Counted from the stretch's first letter, positions 1 to 6,235 are shown. The stretch is 6,235 bases of DNA from Bacillota bacterium (GCA_012799075.1 JAAZLZ010000023.1:1-6235); one strand, 5' to 3'. Numbers and translations are program-made. Notes: generated from the letters alone by a model not told the origin.

Positions 1-1838
1 ACCTTGAGGCCTTCCTCAACCCATTCCATCTCTTCGGCCCGGGTGATGCGAGGCAAAGCCCAATATACCGGTACTGGAAGCTTAGCCGCCTGGGACAGTC
101 CCTCCCATTGGCTGATCCAGGCCGCCTTTCCCTTTTGTCGCCCGAAGACCTCACCGCCGAAGTAGAGGAGATCTGCACCCGCCCCCACAGCAGCCCGGGC
201 AGAGTCCCCATCGCTGACATGGACGGCTAAACGGGGCTTTCCCCGAAACAAAGTCCCTTGACTGGGGCTCAAAACAGGGAAGGCCGGGCGGGGCTTCCTC
301 GCGATGCGTTGTTGACTAAGGTCGTCAACGCCCCGGCAGCGAGCCTTGTTCATTTCACTGAAAGGAACCATGACTTCCCCTGCCAGATCGATTTGGACAT
401 CCTCCGCTTGGAAGGGGTCATTCCCCAGACGACAGACATGCTCTTGGATCCTCTGTCTGGTCAGGGGGTGTTTCAAGGCTCTTTCGCCAAGGACATTGCT
501 TATTCCTTGCCCTCGATGCCCTTCCCTATCCTCCATGATTACCCGGAAAGGCTCCCCTTCCCGAACCCGCACCGACACCCGGACAGGGATCTTGCGCAAA
601 ACCCGCGGCGAACGAAAACTGGACTGGGCCTGGGATAGGAGTTCCCGATCGGACATCTTAAAAACCCGATCACTCGGATGGATGGGTCCTTTTAGGTCGA
701 CAAACACCCGGGAGCCACCCAGAGCAACGTCGAGAGGTTCGCCCCCTCCTTCAGGATCAATCCGCTGAATCTGGGCAGCCACTCTGCCCCCATCACTGAC
801 CCATACCTCCACCTCATCGCCCACATGCAGTTCTTTGGTCAGATTGATCAAGGCCCGCTGCCCATCAAAGGATGCCACCCGCCCTAGGAAAATTCCCCGG
901 TTGTTCGGCCGTTCGGAGCCAATCAGGCCCTTCAGCCGCCGACCAAGGAGGTGGCCGGTGGTAAAGCCTCGATTGAAGACCTGGGCTAAATCCAGTTCTT
1001 CCTCTGGACTTACAAAGGATCGATCGCCCTGGGCCAGATTGTCCAAGGCTTTACGGTATGTGGCCGTCACCACCGCAACGTATTCGGGGCGCCGCATTCG
1101 TCCCTCGATCTTAAGGGCCTTAACGCCCCTTTCCGCCAGCAGTGGAAGCTGTCGAATGAGCTTAAGATCCCTGGTGCTGAGCAAATGCCTGCCGACCGGA
1201 CCTATGGCCAAGGGTCGGCCCTTATCATCTACTAGTTCATATTCCAATCGACATGGCTGGGCACAACGGCCCCGGTTGCCGCTGCGGCCCCCCACCAGAC
1301 TGCTGAGGAGGCACTGACCGGAATAGGAGATGCATAGGGCGCCATGGACAAAGACTTCAATCTCCAGAGGGCTTGCTTGGACCATCGCCCCGATCTCATC
1401 GATGGTCAATTCCCGGGCCAGGATTACCCGGGAAAAACCGAGTTCTGTCAATGCTTCTAGATCTTTTCTGTTGTGAATGGTCATTTGGGTGCTTCCGTGC
1501 AGGGGAAGCTCGGGAAACGCCTGGTGGATAATGCGGGCTAAGCCCAGGTCCTGGACAATGACTCCATCCACTCCAATTTCGTTCAGGAAAGCAAGATACT
1601 CTTCCGCTTCAGCCGCTTCCTCCGGCAGAATCAAGGTGTTTACCGTCACATAAATCAAGGCCCCGTAAAGATGGCAGTAGTCAACAGCTTGGACAAGCTC
1701 ATCACGGTCGAAGTTGGCCGCAGATGCTCTGGCGCTGAAGGCCTTCCCTCCCAGGTAGACCGAGTCGGCCCCGTTTTGGATGGCGGCCTTCAATGAATCA
1801 AAATCCCCCGCCGGTGCCAAAAGCTCCGGCAATTCCAT
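1..1838 (-). CDS. U32 family protein with DUF3656 region, RlhA-like (3' end cut by window edge)
   Basis: The frame is open for 612 codons with no stop and leaves the window at its left edge. It begins MELPELLAPAGDF, the usual U32 opening. Residues 1-300 form the U32 domain. The family signature is complete at residues 161-179 (EVFVHGALCISYSGQC, then LLS). Cysteines 169, 176, 192 and 196 match the four-cysteine iron-sulphur pattern of U32 proteins such as UbiU/UbiV. ALKIEGRMRRPEYV follows at about 241-254 and FNRGFTTGH at 287-296. A probable beta-barrel segment covers about 312-388 and a DUF3656-like region about 388-510 (LGNDPF, VPFSEMNKAR). From about 535 a further segment resembles the start of the U32 domain. 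E. coli RlhA, with U32 plus DUF3656, is needed for 5-hydroxycytidine at 23S rRNA C2501; a related RNA-hydroxylation role here is inference, and the 'peptidase' family name is historical. In-frame ATG (1844), GTG (1841) and ATG (1838) compete; 1838 lies 9 bases from GGAGG and fits the family best. Family call firm; exact function less so. Confidence 0.9.
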   Translation of the reverse strand, partial: MELPELLAPAGDFDSLKAAIQNGADSVYLGGKAFSARASAANFDRDELVQAVDYCHLYGALIYVTVNTLILPEEAAEAEEYLAFLNEIGVDGVIVQDLGLARIIHQAFPELPLHGSTQMTIHNRKDLEALTELGFSRVILARELTIDEIGAMVQASPLEIEVFVHGALCISYSGQCLLSSLVGGRSGNRGRCAQPCRLEYELVDDKGRPLAIGPVGRHLLSTRDLKLIRQLPLLAERGVKALKIEGRMRRPEYVAVVTATYRKALDNLAQGDRSFVSPEEELDLAQVFNRGFTTGHLLGRRLKGLIGSERPNNRGIFLGRVASFDGQRALINLTKELHVGDEVEVWVSDGGRVAAQIQRIDPEGGGEPLDVALGGSRVFVDLKGPIHPSDRVFKMSDRELLSQAQSSFRSPRVLRKIPVRVSVRVREGEPFRVIMEDREGHRGQGISNVLGERALKHPLTRQRIQEHVCRLGNDPFQAEDVQIDLAGEVMVPFSEMNKARCRGVDDLSQQRIARKPRPAFPVLSPSQGTLFRGKPRLAVHVSDGDSARAAVGAGADLLYFGGEVFGRQKGKAAWISQWEGLSQAAKLPVPVYWALPRITRAEEMEWVEEGLK

Positions 1839-1847
1839 CACCATTCC

Positions 1848-1852
1848 CCTCC
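1848..1852 (-). promoter_or_regulatory. Ribosome-binding site of the U32 gene
   Basis: GGAGG within a purine run (AAAAGGGAGGGGA on the minus strand). It lies 3 bases before the ATG at 1844, 6 before the GTG at 1841 and 9 before the ATG at 1838. Spacing makes 1844 the least likely start and supports 1838 or 1841. Confidence 0.7.
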
Positions 1853-1866
1853 CTTTTCCAAGTGCA

Positions 1867-1904
1867 GAAGGGGTCGGTGCCTGTATAGGGGCACCGACCC
1901 CTTC
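1867..1904. repeat. Perfect 14-bp inverted repeat between the NIF3-like and U32 genes
   Basis: The left arm GAAGGGGTCGGTGC (1867-1880) and right arm GCACCGACCCCTTC (1891-1904) are exact reverse complements. The C at 1881 and G at 1890 extend the stem to 15 pairs around an 8-base loop. The repeat starts 10 bases after the NIF3-like stop codon and ends about 14 bases before the U32 ribosome-binding site. No T-run follows on the minus strand (TGCACTTGG comes next), so it is not a standard Rho-independent terminator. It could be an mRNA-stabilising or expression-tuning hairpin, or one copy of a dispersed REP-like palindrome. The GGGGTC start of the stem resembles some REP-type palindromes, but copy number cannot be judged from one window. 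Confidence 0.85.
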
Positions 1905-1914
1905 ATTGGCCCGT

Positions 1915-2871
1915 CTAGATGCGGGATACTCTAATTAAGCCTGAGCAAGGCACTACATCGATCCCCCTGCGGACCAACTCATCTAGGATCAAGTTTACCC
2001 CGATGGAGTCGCTGGCCATGTGCCCGGCGATAACCACGTTGACCTGGGCTTTCTTCGCTTTCTCCAGGTTCTTTTCACTGATATGCATGCCCACGATGGT
2101 GCCGATCCCCGCGGTTGCCATGTGCTCAAAGATTTCCTTCGAACCCCCGGTTCCTCCGGTCATGTCCACTAGGACTTTCCCCGCTCGTCTTTCTTTAGAA
2201 CCGGACACCACCTTCAGAGCCATGCCCATTTTCTCCGCCGTCGCGTATTCCGGCTCATCCCTAAGGATGCTCAGGACATCCTTGACACGGTATGGCTTGG
2301 CTTCATCAAATCGTCTCTGCAGATGGGTGGTCACCGAGTTGTCGGCAGGCGTATGGATGCACATCAAGGGAACCTCCAAGAGCCTGGCGGCATCGATGCC
2401 CCGCTGATGATTAACCGGCAGTAGACCCCTTTTCACTTCGGCAATCCGCTCGCTCATCAATCCCTCGGCAATGTTGATCGGCACCCCATAGTCGGCCAGG
2501 ATATCCTCCTGCATATGCATGACCCGGTACAAGTTGGCCAGGGCTGCGCCTTCAGGATGATGGGCAATGACTAGATCAAGCTGCTGCTTCTCCCGCAGCC
2601 GGTCGGCCAGGAGGATCTCTCCCACTTCGATATCAACGCCAACCATCACCCGCTCAACCTTGGTGCCCAAGTCTCCATAAAGAACCCGAGTATCGGCGTA
2701 GGGGTTTGTCAATCGCTCCAGGTCAAAGACTTCCTTCTCTGCGGGTCTTAGCTCCTCATAATCTTGTCTAAGTCGCTCCAGCTCCTGCTCGACAGCCTCA
2801 ATGCCCCGAGGATCGTTTTCCTTTCCCTTCTGCACCGCAAGTTCGTAGATTTCCCCTATGGTCATTCCCAA
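1915..2871 (-). CDS. NIF3/DUF34-family protein (NGG1p-interacting factor 3-like)
   Basis: A complete 318-residue protein of the NIF3 (DUF34) family, which are dinuclear-metal proteins of poorly defined function. Candidate metal ligands are His104-His105 (IAHHPEG), Asp177 (HTPADN, matching the usual HTxxD), His284 and Asp288 (GHMASD). The usual GHxxxE motif has Glu where Asp288 stands. About 75 residues rich in charged residues and probably helical (13-50) precede the first core strand (VERVMVGVD). The glycine-rich DMTGGTGGSKEIFEH at 236-250 fits the family's second half. The start is a TTG at 2871, eight bases after GGAGG; the ATG at 2865 (MTIGEIYELA) is possible but sits 14 bases away. The gene follows polX by 24 bases and precedes the U32 gene, so it is probably co-transcribed with both. 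Proposed NIF3 roles (GTP cyclohydrolase-like, metal insertion) are unproven and none is assigned here. Confidence 0.9.
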   Translation of the reverse strand: MGMTIGEIYELAVQKGKENDPRGIEAVEQELERLRQDYEELRPAEKEVFDLERLTNPYADTRVLYGDLGTKVERVMVGVDIEVGEILLADRLREKQQLDLVIAHHPEGAALANLYRVMHMQEDILADYGVPINIAEGLMSERIAEVKRGLLPVNHQRGIDAARLLEVPLMCIHTPADNSVTTHLQRRFDEAKPYRVKDVLSILRDEPEYATAEKMGMALKVVSGSKERRAGKVLVDMTGGTGGSKEIFEHMATAGIGTIVGMHISEKNLEKAKKAQVNVVIAGHMASDSIGVNLILDELVRRGIDVVPCSGLIRVSRI

Positions 2872-2879
2872 CCCCGCAA

Positions 2880-2887
2880 CCTCCCTT
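2880..2887 (-). promoter_or_regulatory. Ribosome-binding site that selects a TTG start for the NIF3-like gene
   Basis: AAGGGAGG on the minus strand, lying between the polX stop codon and the NIF3-like gene. Its GGAGG core ends 8 bases before TTG (2871) and 14 bases before the in-frame ATG (2865), so spacing favours the TTG. A weaker GGGG at 2872-2875 could serve the ATG instead. Confidence 0.65.
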
Positions 2888-2895
2888 GAAGTATG

Positions 2896-4623
2896 TTATC
2901 GACGCGTGCTTTGCACAGAGGCCAAGATCTCCTCTAGTTCCTCCCAGGGGCGGCAGTTGATCACATCCTGTGGTTCGAGCCAAGCCCGTCTGGCCACTCC
3001 CACCCCATATTCCAAGTAATCTAGTTGATCCGGAGCGTGGGCATCCGTATTGATGGCCAAAAGCACTCCGGCTTCTTTAGCCCAGCGGGCGTGGATCTCA
3101 TTTAAATCCAACCGATCAGGATAGGCATTGATCTCCAAGATGGTCCCCGTTCGGGCCGCTTCCTCGATGATCCTCTCCACATCGACCTCCAATGGTTCCC
3201 GTCGCCCCAACAAGCGTCCCGTCGGGTGGGCAATGATATCCACATGGGGATTTTGGATGGCTGCTAAAATCCGCTCGGTGATCTTCTCCCCCGTTTGGTT
3301 GAAACCCGTATGGATTGAGGCTACGACCACATCCATCTCCGCCAAAACCTCATCGGGATAGTCCAGCCGACCATCGGCAAGGATGTCCACTTCCACACCG
3401 GTCAGGATGCGAAATCCCTCCAAATCCTCGTTCAGCTGACGGACCTCTTCCCTTTGCTTCCCGAGTCTTTCTAGCGAAAGGCCCCTGGCGATTGCCAAGG
3501 AACGGGAGTGATCACAAATAGCCATGTACTTCCTCCCCCGTTCCCGCAGAGCCTCGGCCATGGCCCTGATGGAAGTTGTTCCGTCGCTCCAATGGGAGTG
3601 AACATGAAGGTCCCCCTGGATGTCTTCCTCCTTGATGAGACAGGGCAAGCGGCCATCCAGGGCTGCTTCCACCTCGCCCCGGTCTTCCCTCAGCTCAGGC
3701 TCAATGAAAGGCAGCCCACAGATGCGATAAACATCTGCTTCATCAGCCACGGCCATCCGACCCTCCGAGGAAAACAGACCGGCGGGCTTCAGTGCTAAAC
3801 CAGCCTTCTTCGCTAGTTCCTCCAGCCGTCGATTATGATCCCCAGAGCCGGTAAATTGCTGCCGGGCCGTGGGATATTCCTCCGGGCTTGCACAATATAG
3901 ATTCATCTCGAGGCCCGATGTTAAGGTAACCTCCGCGCTGTTGTCCTGCCGATCCTTGACTTCTTCAATTATGGGCAGCTCGCAGAAGGCGGCCACAACC
4001 GGGGCAGGATCCTCGGCAACAACCAAAATGTCCCCGCTGGCCACGGTCTCCTGACGTCGACGCAATCCACCCACCAGCTCAGCCCTGACAACTCCCACCA
4101 GGGTCGCCAGCCTTCTGGCCAGTTCTATGGTGATGGGCCGGGCCATGTAGGCAAGGGCCTGGCCTCCCCTCCGTCTCCACATCTCAATGCCGCGGAGGAT
4201 AGCCATCTCCGTCTTGCCGCCAATCCCCTTAACCTGCCGGACCTTTCTTCCCCGGGCCGCAGTTTCCAAATCGTCAATAGACTCGATGCCAAGTTCCCGG
4301 TGGAGGGTGACTACCAACCGGGGACCAAGGCCCGGGATGGTTAAAAGATCCAATAAACCCGGGGGCACTTCCTCCCGAAGTTTATTGTAGTACGTCATCT
4401 GCCCGGTGGACAGCCATTCATCAATCTTTTTTTCCAGGGCCGGACCAATCCCGCGTATCTCCCGCAAGCGACCTTCTGCACCCAGTTCACCGATATCGAT
4501 GGGCAGATGCTCCACTTGATGGGCCGCATTGCGATAGGCCCCAATCTTAAAGGGATTATCGCCTTTAAGCTCCAGTAAATCAGCAATCTCCCGCAGAATC
4601 CAAGACAACTGCAGGTTCTTCAT
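2896..4623 (-). CDS. polX: DNA polymerase X family protein with PHP nuclease domain; polymerase site degenerate
   Basis: A complete 575-residue protein, the usual length of bacterial PolX. An 8-kDa-like N-terminal domain contains a helix-hairpin-helix (REIRGIGPALEKKI, 54-67). Two more follow at 93-113 (IPGLGP) and 128-146 (VKGIGG). The nucleotidyltransferase palm begins near 181 (ELVGGLRRRQETV). The usual ETxGDxD motif reads ETVASGD: Ser196 replaces the first catalytic Asp and Asp198 remains. The third Asp (usually VDL) is Asn241 (EMNL). The FTGSGDHN motif (257-264) and thumb (about 280-320, FIEPELRED) are kept. The PHP domain (about 337-570) has a full ligand set: His340, His342, Asp347, His372, Glu411, His438, His466, Asp527 and His529. 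Family members do gap-filling synthesis and Mn-dependent 3'-5' exonuclease or AP-site cleavage in base-excision repair. Here nuclease or DNA-binding function is likelier than synthesis (inference). Start ATG lies 6 bases after GGAGG. Confidence 0.95.
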   Translation of the reverse strand: MKNLQLSWILREIADLLELKGDNPFKIGAYRNAAHQVEHLPIDIGELGAEGRLREIRGIGPALEKKIDEWLSTGQMTYYNKLREEVPPGLLDLLTIPGLGPRLVVTLHRELGIESIDDLETAARGRKVRQVKGIGGKTEMAILRGIEMWRRRGGQALAYMARPITIELARRLATLVGVVRAELVGGLRRRQETVASGDILVVAEDPAPVVAAFCELPIIEEVKDRQDNSAEVTLTSGLEMNLYCASPEEYPTARQQFTGSGDHNRRLEELAKKAGLALKPAGLFSSEGRMAVADEADVYRICGLPFIEPELREDRGEVEAALDGRLPCLIKEEDIQGDLHVHSHWSDGTTSIRAMAEALRERGRKYMAICDHSRSLAIARGLSLERLGKQREEVRQLNEDLEGFRILTGVEVDILADGRLDYPDEVLAEMDVVVASIHTGFNQTGEKITERILAAIQNPHVDIIAHPTGRLLGRREPLEVDVERIIEEAARTGTILEINAYPDRLDLNEIHARWAKEAGVLLAINTDAHAPDQLDYLEYGVGVARRAWLEPQDVINCRPWEELEEILASVQSTRR

Positions 4624-4644
4624 CCCCTACCTCCAATCAAAGTC

Positions 4645-4666
4645 TGCCCCGTTTCAAGGCGGGGCA
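4645..4666. other. Small inverted repeat (hairpin) upstream of polX
   Basis: TGCCCCG (4645-4651) and CGGGGCA (4660-4666) pair as a perfect 7-bp GC-rich stem around an 8-base loop. It sits in the 54-base gap between the cvpA stop and the polX start, about 10 bases before the polX ribosome-binding site. On the minus strand it is followed by GACTTTGATTGG, which has no real U-run, so it is not convincing as a terminator. It might dampen read-through or modulate polX translation. The stem is short, so chance is possible. Confidence 0.5.
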
Positions 4667-4677
4667 AACGAAGCAAT

Positions 4678-5217
4678 CTATACAGTGGGTATCCCTTGGG
4701 GCAAACCGGGCCCTGGGCCTGGCCCCCGGGGCAGTCTTTCCAGCAAGAGCCCTTCCAGCTTGCCGTAGAGGGGCGGCACAGCCAGTAAAATCTTCTCGGC
4801 GACAATGGAGTGCTCCAGCATGTTATTCACCGGTCCTAGGGGCACCAAGGTAACGAAGGTGAGGAGCACTGCCAAGAGAACAAAGCCTTTGGCGGCCCCT
4901 AGCCCAATACCAAGCACCTTGTCTGCCATCTGCATCCGCGAAGTATGCACTGCCCTGGACCAAATCAGTCCGGCCAAGCTCAGACCGAGGGCCATCACTA
5001 AGGCCAGCGCGCCAAAGGCCAAGGATTGGCTGATGGCCGGAGGGAGGGCAAAGGTCCTAGTTAAGGCTTCCCCCAACTGCTCATAATTGACCAGGCCCAC
5101 ATAAAGACCCAACGCGGCCCCTGCCAAATCAAAGAGGCCCCGGATGAATCCTTTGCGCGATCCGGTCAAGCCGAGCCATCCAACAAAGGCCAGCAGGAGG
5201 ACATCTAGCCAGTACAA
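4678..5217 (-). CDS. cvpA: CvpA family integral membrane protein
   Basis: A 179-residue hydrophobic protein of the CvpA (colicin V production) family, located in the cytoplasmic membrane. Four probable membrane helices cover about 3-19 (WLDVLLLAFVGWLGLTG), 25-44, 62-87 and 102-126. The family features are the WLD opening, the SRKGFIRGLFDLAG turn after helix 1, and ADKVLGIGLGAAKGF (98-112) leading into helix 4. Family members are linked to colicin V export and envelope stress in proteobacteria; the role in Firmicutes is not settled. The start is TTG (5217), with GAGGTG 5 bases upstream. That site overlaps the zapA stop codon, and only 9 bases separate the genes, so translational coupling is likely. 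The C-terminus ends in a low-complexity Gly-Pro run (GPGPGPG, 165-171). The position between zapA and polX matches Bacillus, which strengthens the call. Confidence 0.93.
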   Translation of the reverse strand: MYWLDVLLLAFVGWLGLTGSRKGFIRGLFDLAGAALGLYVGLVNYEQLGEALTRTFALPPAISQSLAFGALALVMALGLSLAGLIWSRAVHTSRMQMADKVLGIGLGAAKGFVLLAVLLTFVTLVPLGPVNNMLEHSIVAEKILLAVPPLYGKLEGLLLERLPRGPGPGPGLPQGIPTV

Positions 5218-5222
5218 CCCCC

Positions 5223-5228
5223 CACCTC
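5223..5228 (-). promoter_or_regulatory. cvpA ribosome-binding site overlapping the zapA stop codon
   Basis: GAGGTG on the minus strand shares its first two bases with the zapA TGA stop (5227-5229). It is followed by GGGGG and then the TTG start of cvpA at 5217. The alignment supports the TTG start and suggests that ribosomes ending zapA help to begin cvpA. Confidence 0.7.
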
Positions 5229-5508
5229 ATTTCACTTCGCCGATAAGCTCCATCAGCTCCTTGTTCTCATCCCGCATCCGCTCCAGTTCGTCGGCCAAGT
5301 TAATGGCCACCATAAGGGCCAGCTTATGCCGGGGCTGATTCGGGTGGGAGGCCTGCACCTCCCGCATCCTCTCATCAACAATGGCTGCCAGGTGCCGGAT
5401 GTACTCTTCCTCAGCGTCTCCCTTGATGATATATTCATCACCACAGATTTTAACCACGGCCCTTGTTTTGCCGTTGTTAATCTGTCTGGGAAACCCCTTA
5501 ACGGACAT
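5227..5508 (-). CDS. zapA: Cell division protein ZapA
   Basis: A complete 93-residue protein, a typical length for Firmicutes ZapA. ZapA is a cytosolic dimer or tetramer that binds FtsZ and promotes filament bundling in the Z-ring. Residues 14-30 (KTRAVVKICGDEYIIKG) form the beta-hairpin with the family pattern IxGxxYxIxG. The first helix follows (EEEYIRHLAAIVDERMREV, 33-51). A long C-terminal helix (about 61-90, HKLALMVAINLADELERM onward) is a predicted coiled coil for dimerisation. The ATG is preceded by AAAGGGGTGGG, an imperfect but adequate ribosome-binding site. The 70-base gap after pheT (5509-5578) shows no terminator and no convincing promoter, so read-through from pheT is likely. The rnhC gene found upstream of zapA in Bacillus is missing here. 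Confidence 0.95.
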   Translation of the reverse strand: MSVKGFPRQINNGKTRAVVKICGDEYIIKGDAEEEYIRHLAAIVDERMREVQASHPNQPRHKLALMVAINLADELERMRDENKELMELIGEVK

Positions 5509-5578
5509 AATCCCACCCCTTTATGAAATACCTCTCCCCCGTCTAGATTGTGCGTTGCCCCCTGGAAATCCTGCCAGC

Positions 5579-6235
5579 TCAGCGACGAATCGTTACATCT
5601 AAGCGTTCTTTTAGCTCCCGTTCCATCTTTTCCACTAGTTCACTGACTTCACCATCGGTCAAGGTGCGATCCTCCGCCTGGAAGGTGATAGTGTAGGCCA
5701 AGCTCTTAAAGCCCTCCGGTATCTGGGGCCCTGTATAGAAGTCGAACAGGGCTGCATCCCGCACTATCTCTCCCCCAACCTCCCGCAAGAGTTCGGGGAT
5801 CCTCCCGGCGGCCACATCTTGGGGAGCGAGCAAAGCCAGATCCCGCCGCACGGCCGGATAGCGGGGCAGCGCCCGGTAGCGCTTAGTCGGCTGGATCTTG
5901 GCCAAGAGGGAATGCAGATTGACTTCACAGATGTATACCCGCTGGCCAATTTCCCATGCCCGGGCCGTTCGGGGATGGATTTCTCCCAACACGCCAACCG
6001 GCTGACCATCGATCCAGATCTGGGCCTGACGCCCCGGGTGAAAGGCGGGGTGAGAGCTTGGAGCAAAGGAACAGGTTGCGTCTGCTTTGGCCAAAGCGCC
6101 TTCGACGACGCCTTTCAGATCGAAAAAGTCGATTTCCCGATGGGAAGTCCCCCAGCCTTGCCGGGTTCGTCCCACCATGGCGATGCCTAAGCAAGTCTCC
6201 TCACTTGGGAGCTTCTCCGGGGGATTCTGTTCGGA
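5579..6235 (-). CDS. pheT: Phenylalanine--tRNA ligase beta subunit, C-terminal part (5' end beyond window)
   Basis: The frame is open to the right edge and gives the last 218 residues of PheT, roughly a quarter of the usual 800. PheT pairs with PheS as an alpha2-beta2 enzyme that charges tRNA-Phe in the cytosol. The visible part starts in the catalytic-like core (CLGIAMVGR, then FFDLKGVVEGAL, HPAFHPGRQA and GVLGEIHP). It ends with the FDX-ACB anticodon-binding domain over about the last 93 residues (PRYPAVRRDLALL, FDFYTGPQIPEGFKSLAY, ERELKERLDVTIRR). An internal ATG at 6178 is not the start, because the codons upstream of it remain in frame and match PheT. The stop is TGA at 5579-5581. In Firmicutes pheS lies directly upstream, so it is expected beyond the right edge. 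Confidence 0.96.
   Translation of the reverse strand, partial: SEQNPPEKLPSEETCLGIAMVGRTRQGWGTSHREIDFFDLKGVVEGALAKADATCSFAPSSHPAFHPGRQAQIWIDGQPVGVLGEIHPRTARAWEIGQRVYICEVNLHSLLAKIQPTKRYRALPRYPAVRRDLALLAPQDVAAGRIPELLREVGGEIVRDAALFDFYTGPQIPEGFKSLAYTITFQAEDRTLTDGEVSELVEKMERELKERLDVTIRR

Noticed and set aside
258..1317. Three plus-strand open frames (258-638, 346-768, 835-1317)
   Set aside because: They lie antisense to the continuous 612-codon U32 frame, overlap each other, and read as Arg/Pro/Ser-rich shadow translations.
1867..1904. Rho-independent terminator after the NIF3-like gene
   Set aside because: The stem is strong, but neither strand has a run of T after it: the minus strand continues TGCACTTGG and the plus strand ATTGGCC.
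1919..2407. Plus-strand open frame of 162 codons opposite the NIF3-like gene
   Set aside because: It lies entirely antisense to a well-supported family member, its translation shows no recognisable domain, and it has no good ribosome-binding site.
1910..5548. An 11-base string, CCCGTCTAGAT, present in two gaps (1910-1920 and 5538-5548)
   Set aside because: Only two copies, with different flanks; the first overlaps the NIF3-like stop codon. It is too short and too few to call a regulatory site without a genome-wide count.
5509..5578. Possible promoter for zapA in the pheT-zapA gap
   Set aside because: On the minus strand TTTCCA and TCTAGA are 15 bases apart and match the sigma-A consensus poorly. 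No terminator for pheT is present either, so operon read-through explains the layout better.
5819..6190. Plus-strand open frame of 123 codons opposite pheT
   Set aside because: It is antisense to the conserved PheT C-terminus and its translation has no family features.

Overview
The window is one tightly packed block of six genes, all on the minus strand, so it is read from right to left. In transcription order it holds the 3' part of pheT (phenylalanyl-tRNA synthetase beta chain), zapA (Z-ring regulator), cvpA (CvpA-family membrane protein), a polX-type DNA polymerase X/PHP protein, a NIF3/DUF34-family protein, and most of a long U32-family protein with a DUF3656 region. pheT runs off the right edge and the U32 gene runs off the left edge. 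No gene was seen on the plus strand. No tRNA, rRNA, CRISPR array, transposase or phage gene was seen. No stretch over 300 bases lacks a gene; the longest gaps are about 70 bases.

The order pheT - zapA - cvpA - polX is a classic Firmicutes neighbourhood. Bacillus subtilis has pheT, rnhC, zapA, cvpA, polX, mutS2. GC-rich wobble positions, strong GGAGG ribosome-binding sites, and TTG starts for two genes fit a moderately GC-rich Clostridia- or Limnochordia-like Firmicute. The lineage is inferred from gene order and protein style, not from a marker search. rnhC is absent between pheT and zapA, and a NIF3-like gene plus the U32 gene follow polX. mutS2 may lie beyond the left edge (inference).

Gaps between genes are short (9 to 76 bases) and none carries a hairpin followed by a U-run, so the whole block is probably one transcription unit. 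The zapA stop codon lies against the ribosome-binding site of cvpA, which suggests translational coupling. Two hairpin-forming inverted repeats sit in gaps: a weak one before polX, and a perfect 14-bp one filling most of the gap between the NIF3-like and U32 genes.

Functionally this is a housekeeping cluster: translation (pheT), division (zapA), membrane biology (cvpA), DNA repair (polX) and probably RNA hydroxylation (the U32 protein). The most notable observation is that the PolX protein has lost two of the three catalytic aspartates of its polymerase domain, while its PHP nuclease domain looks complete. I see no evidence of a wholly new multi-gene system.
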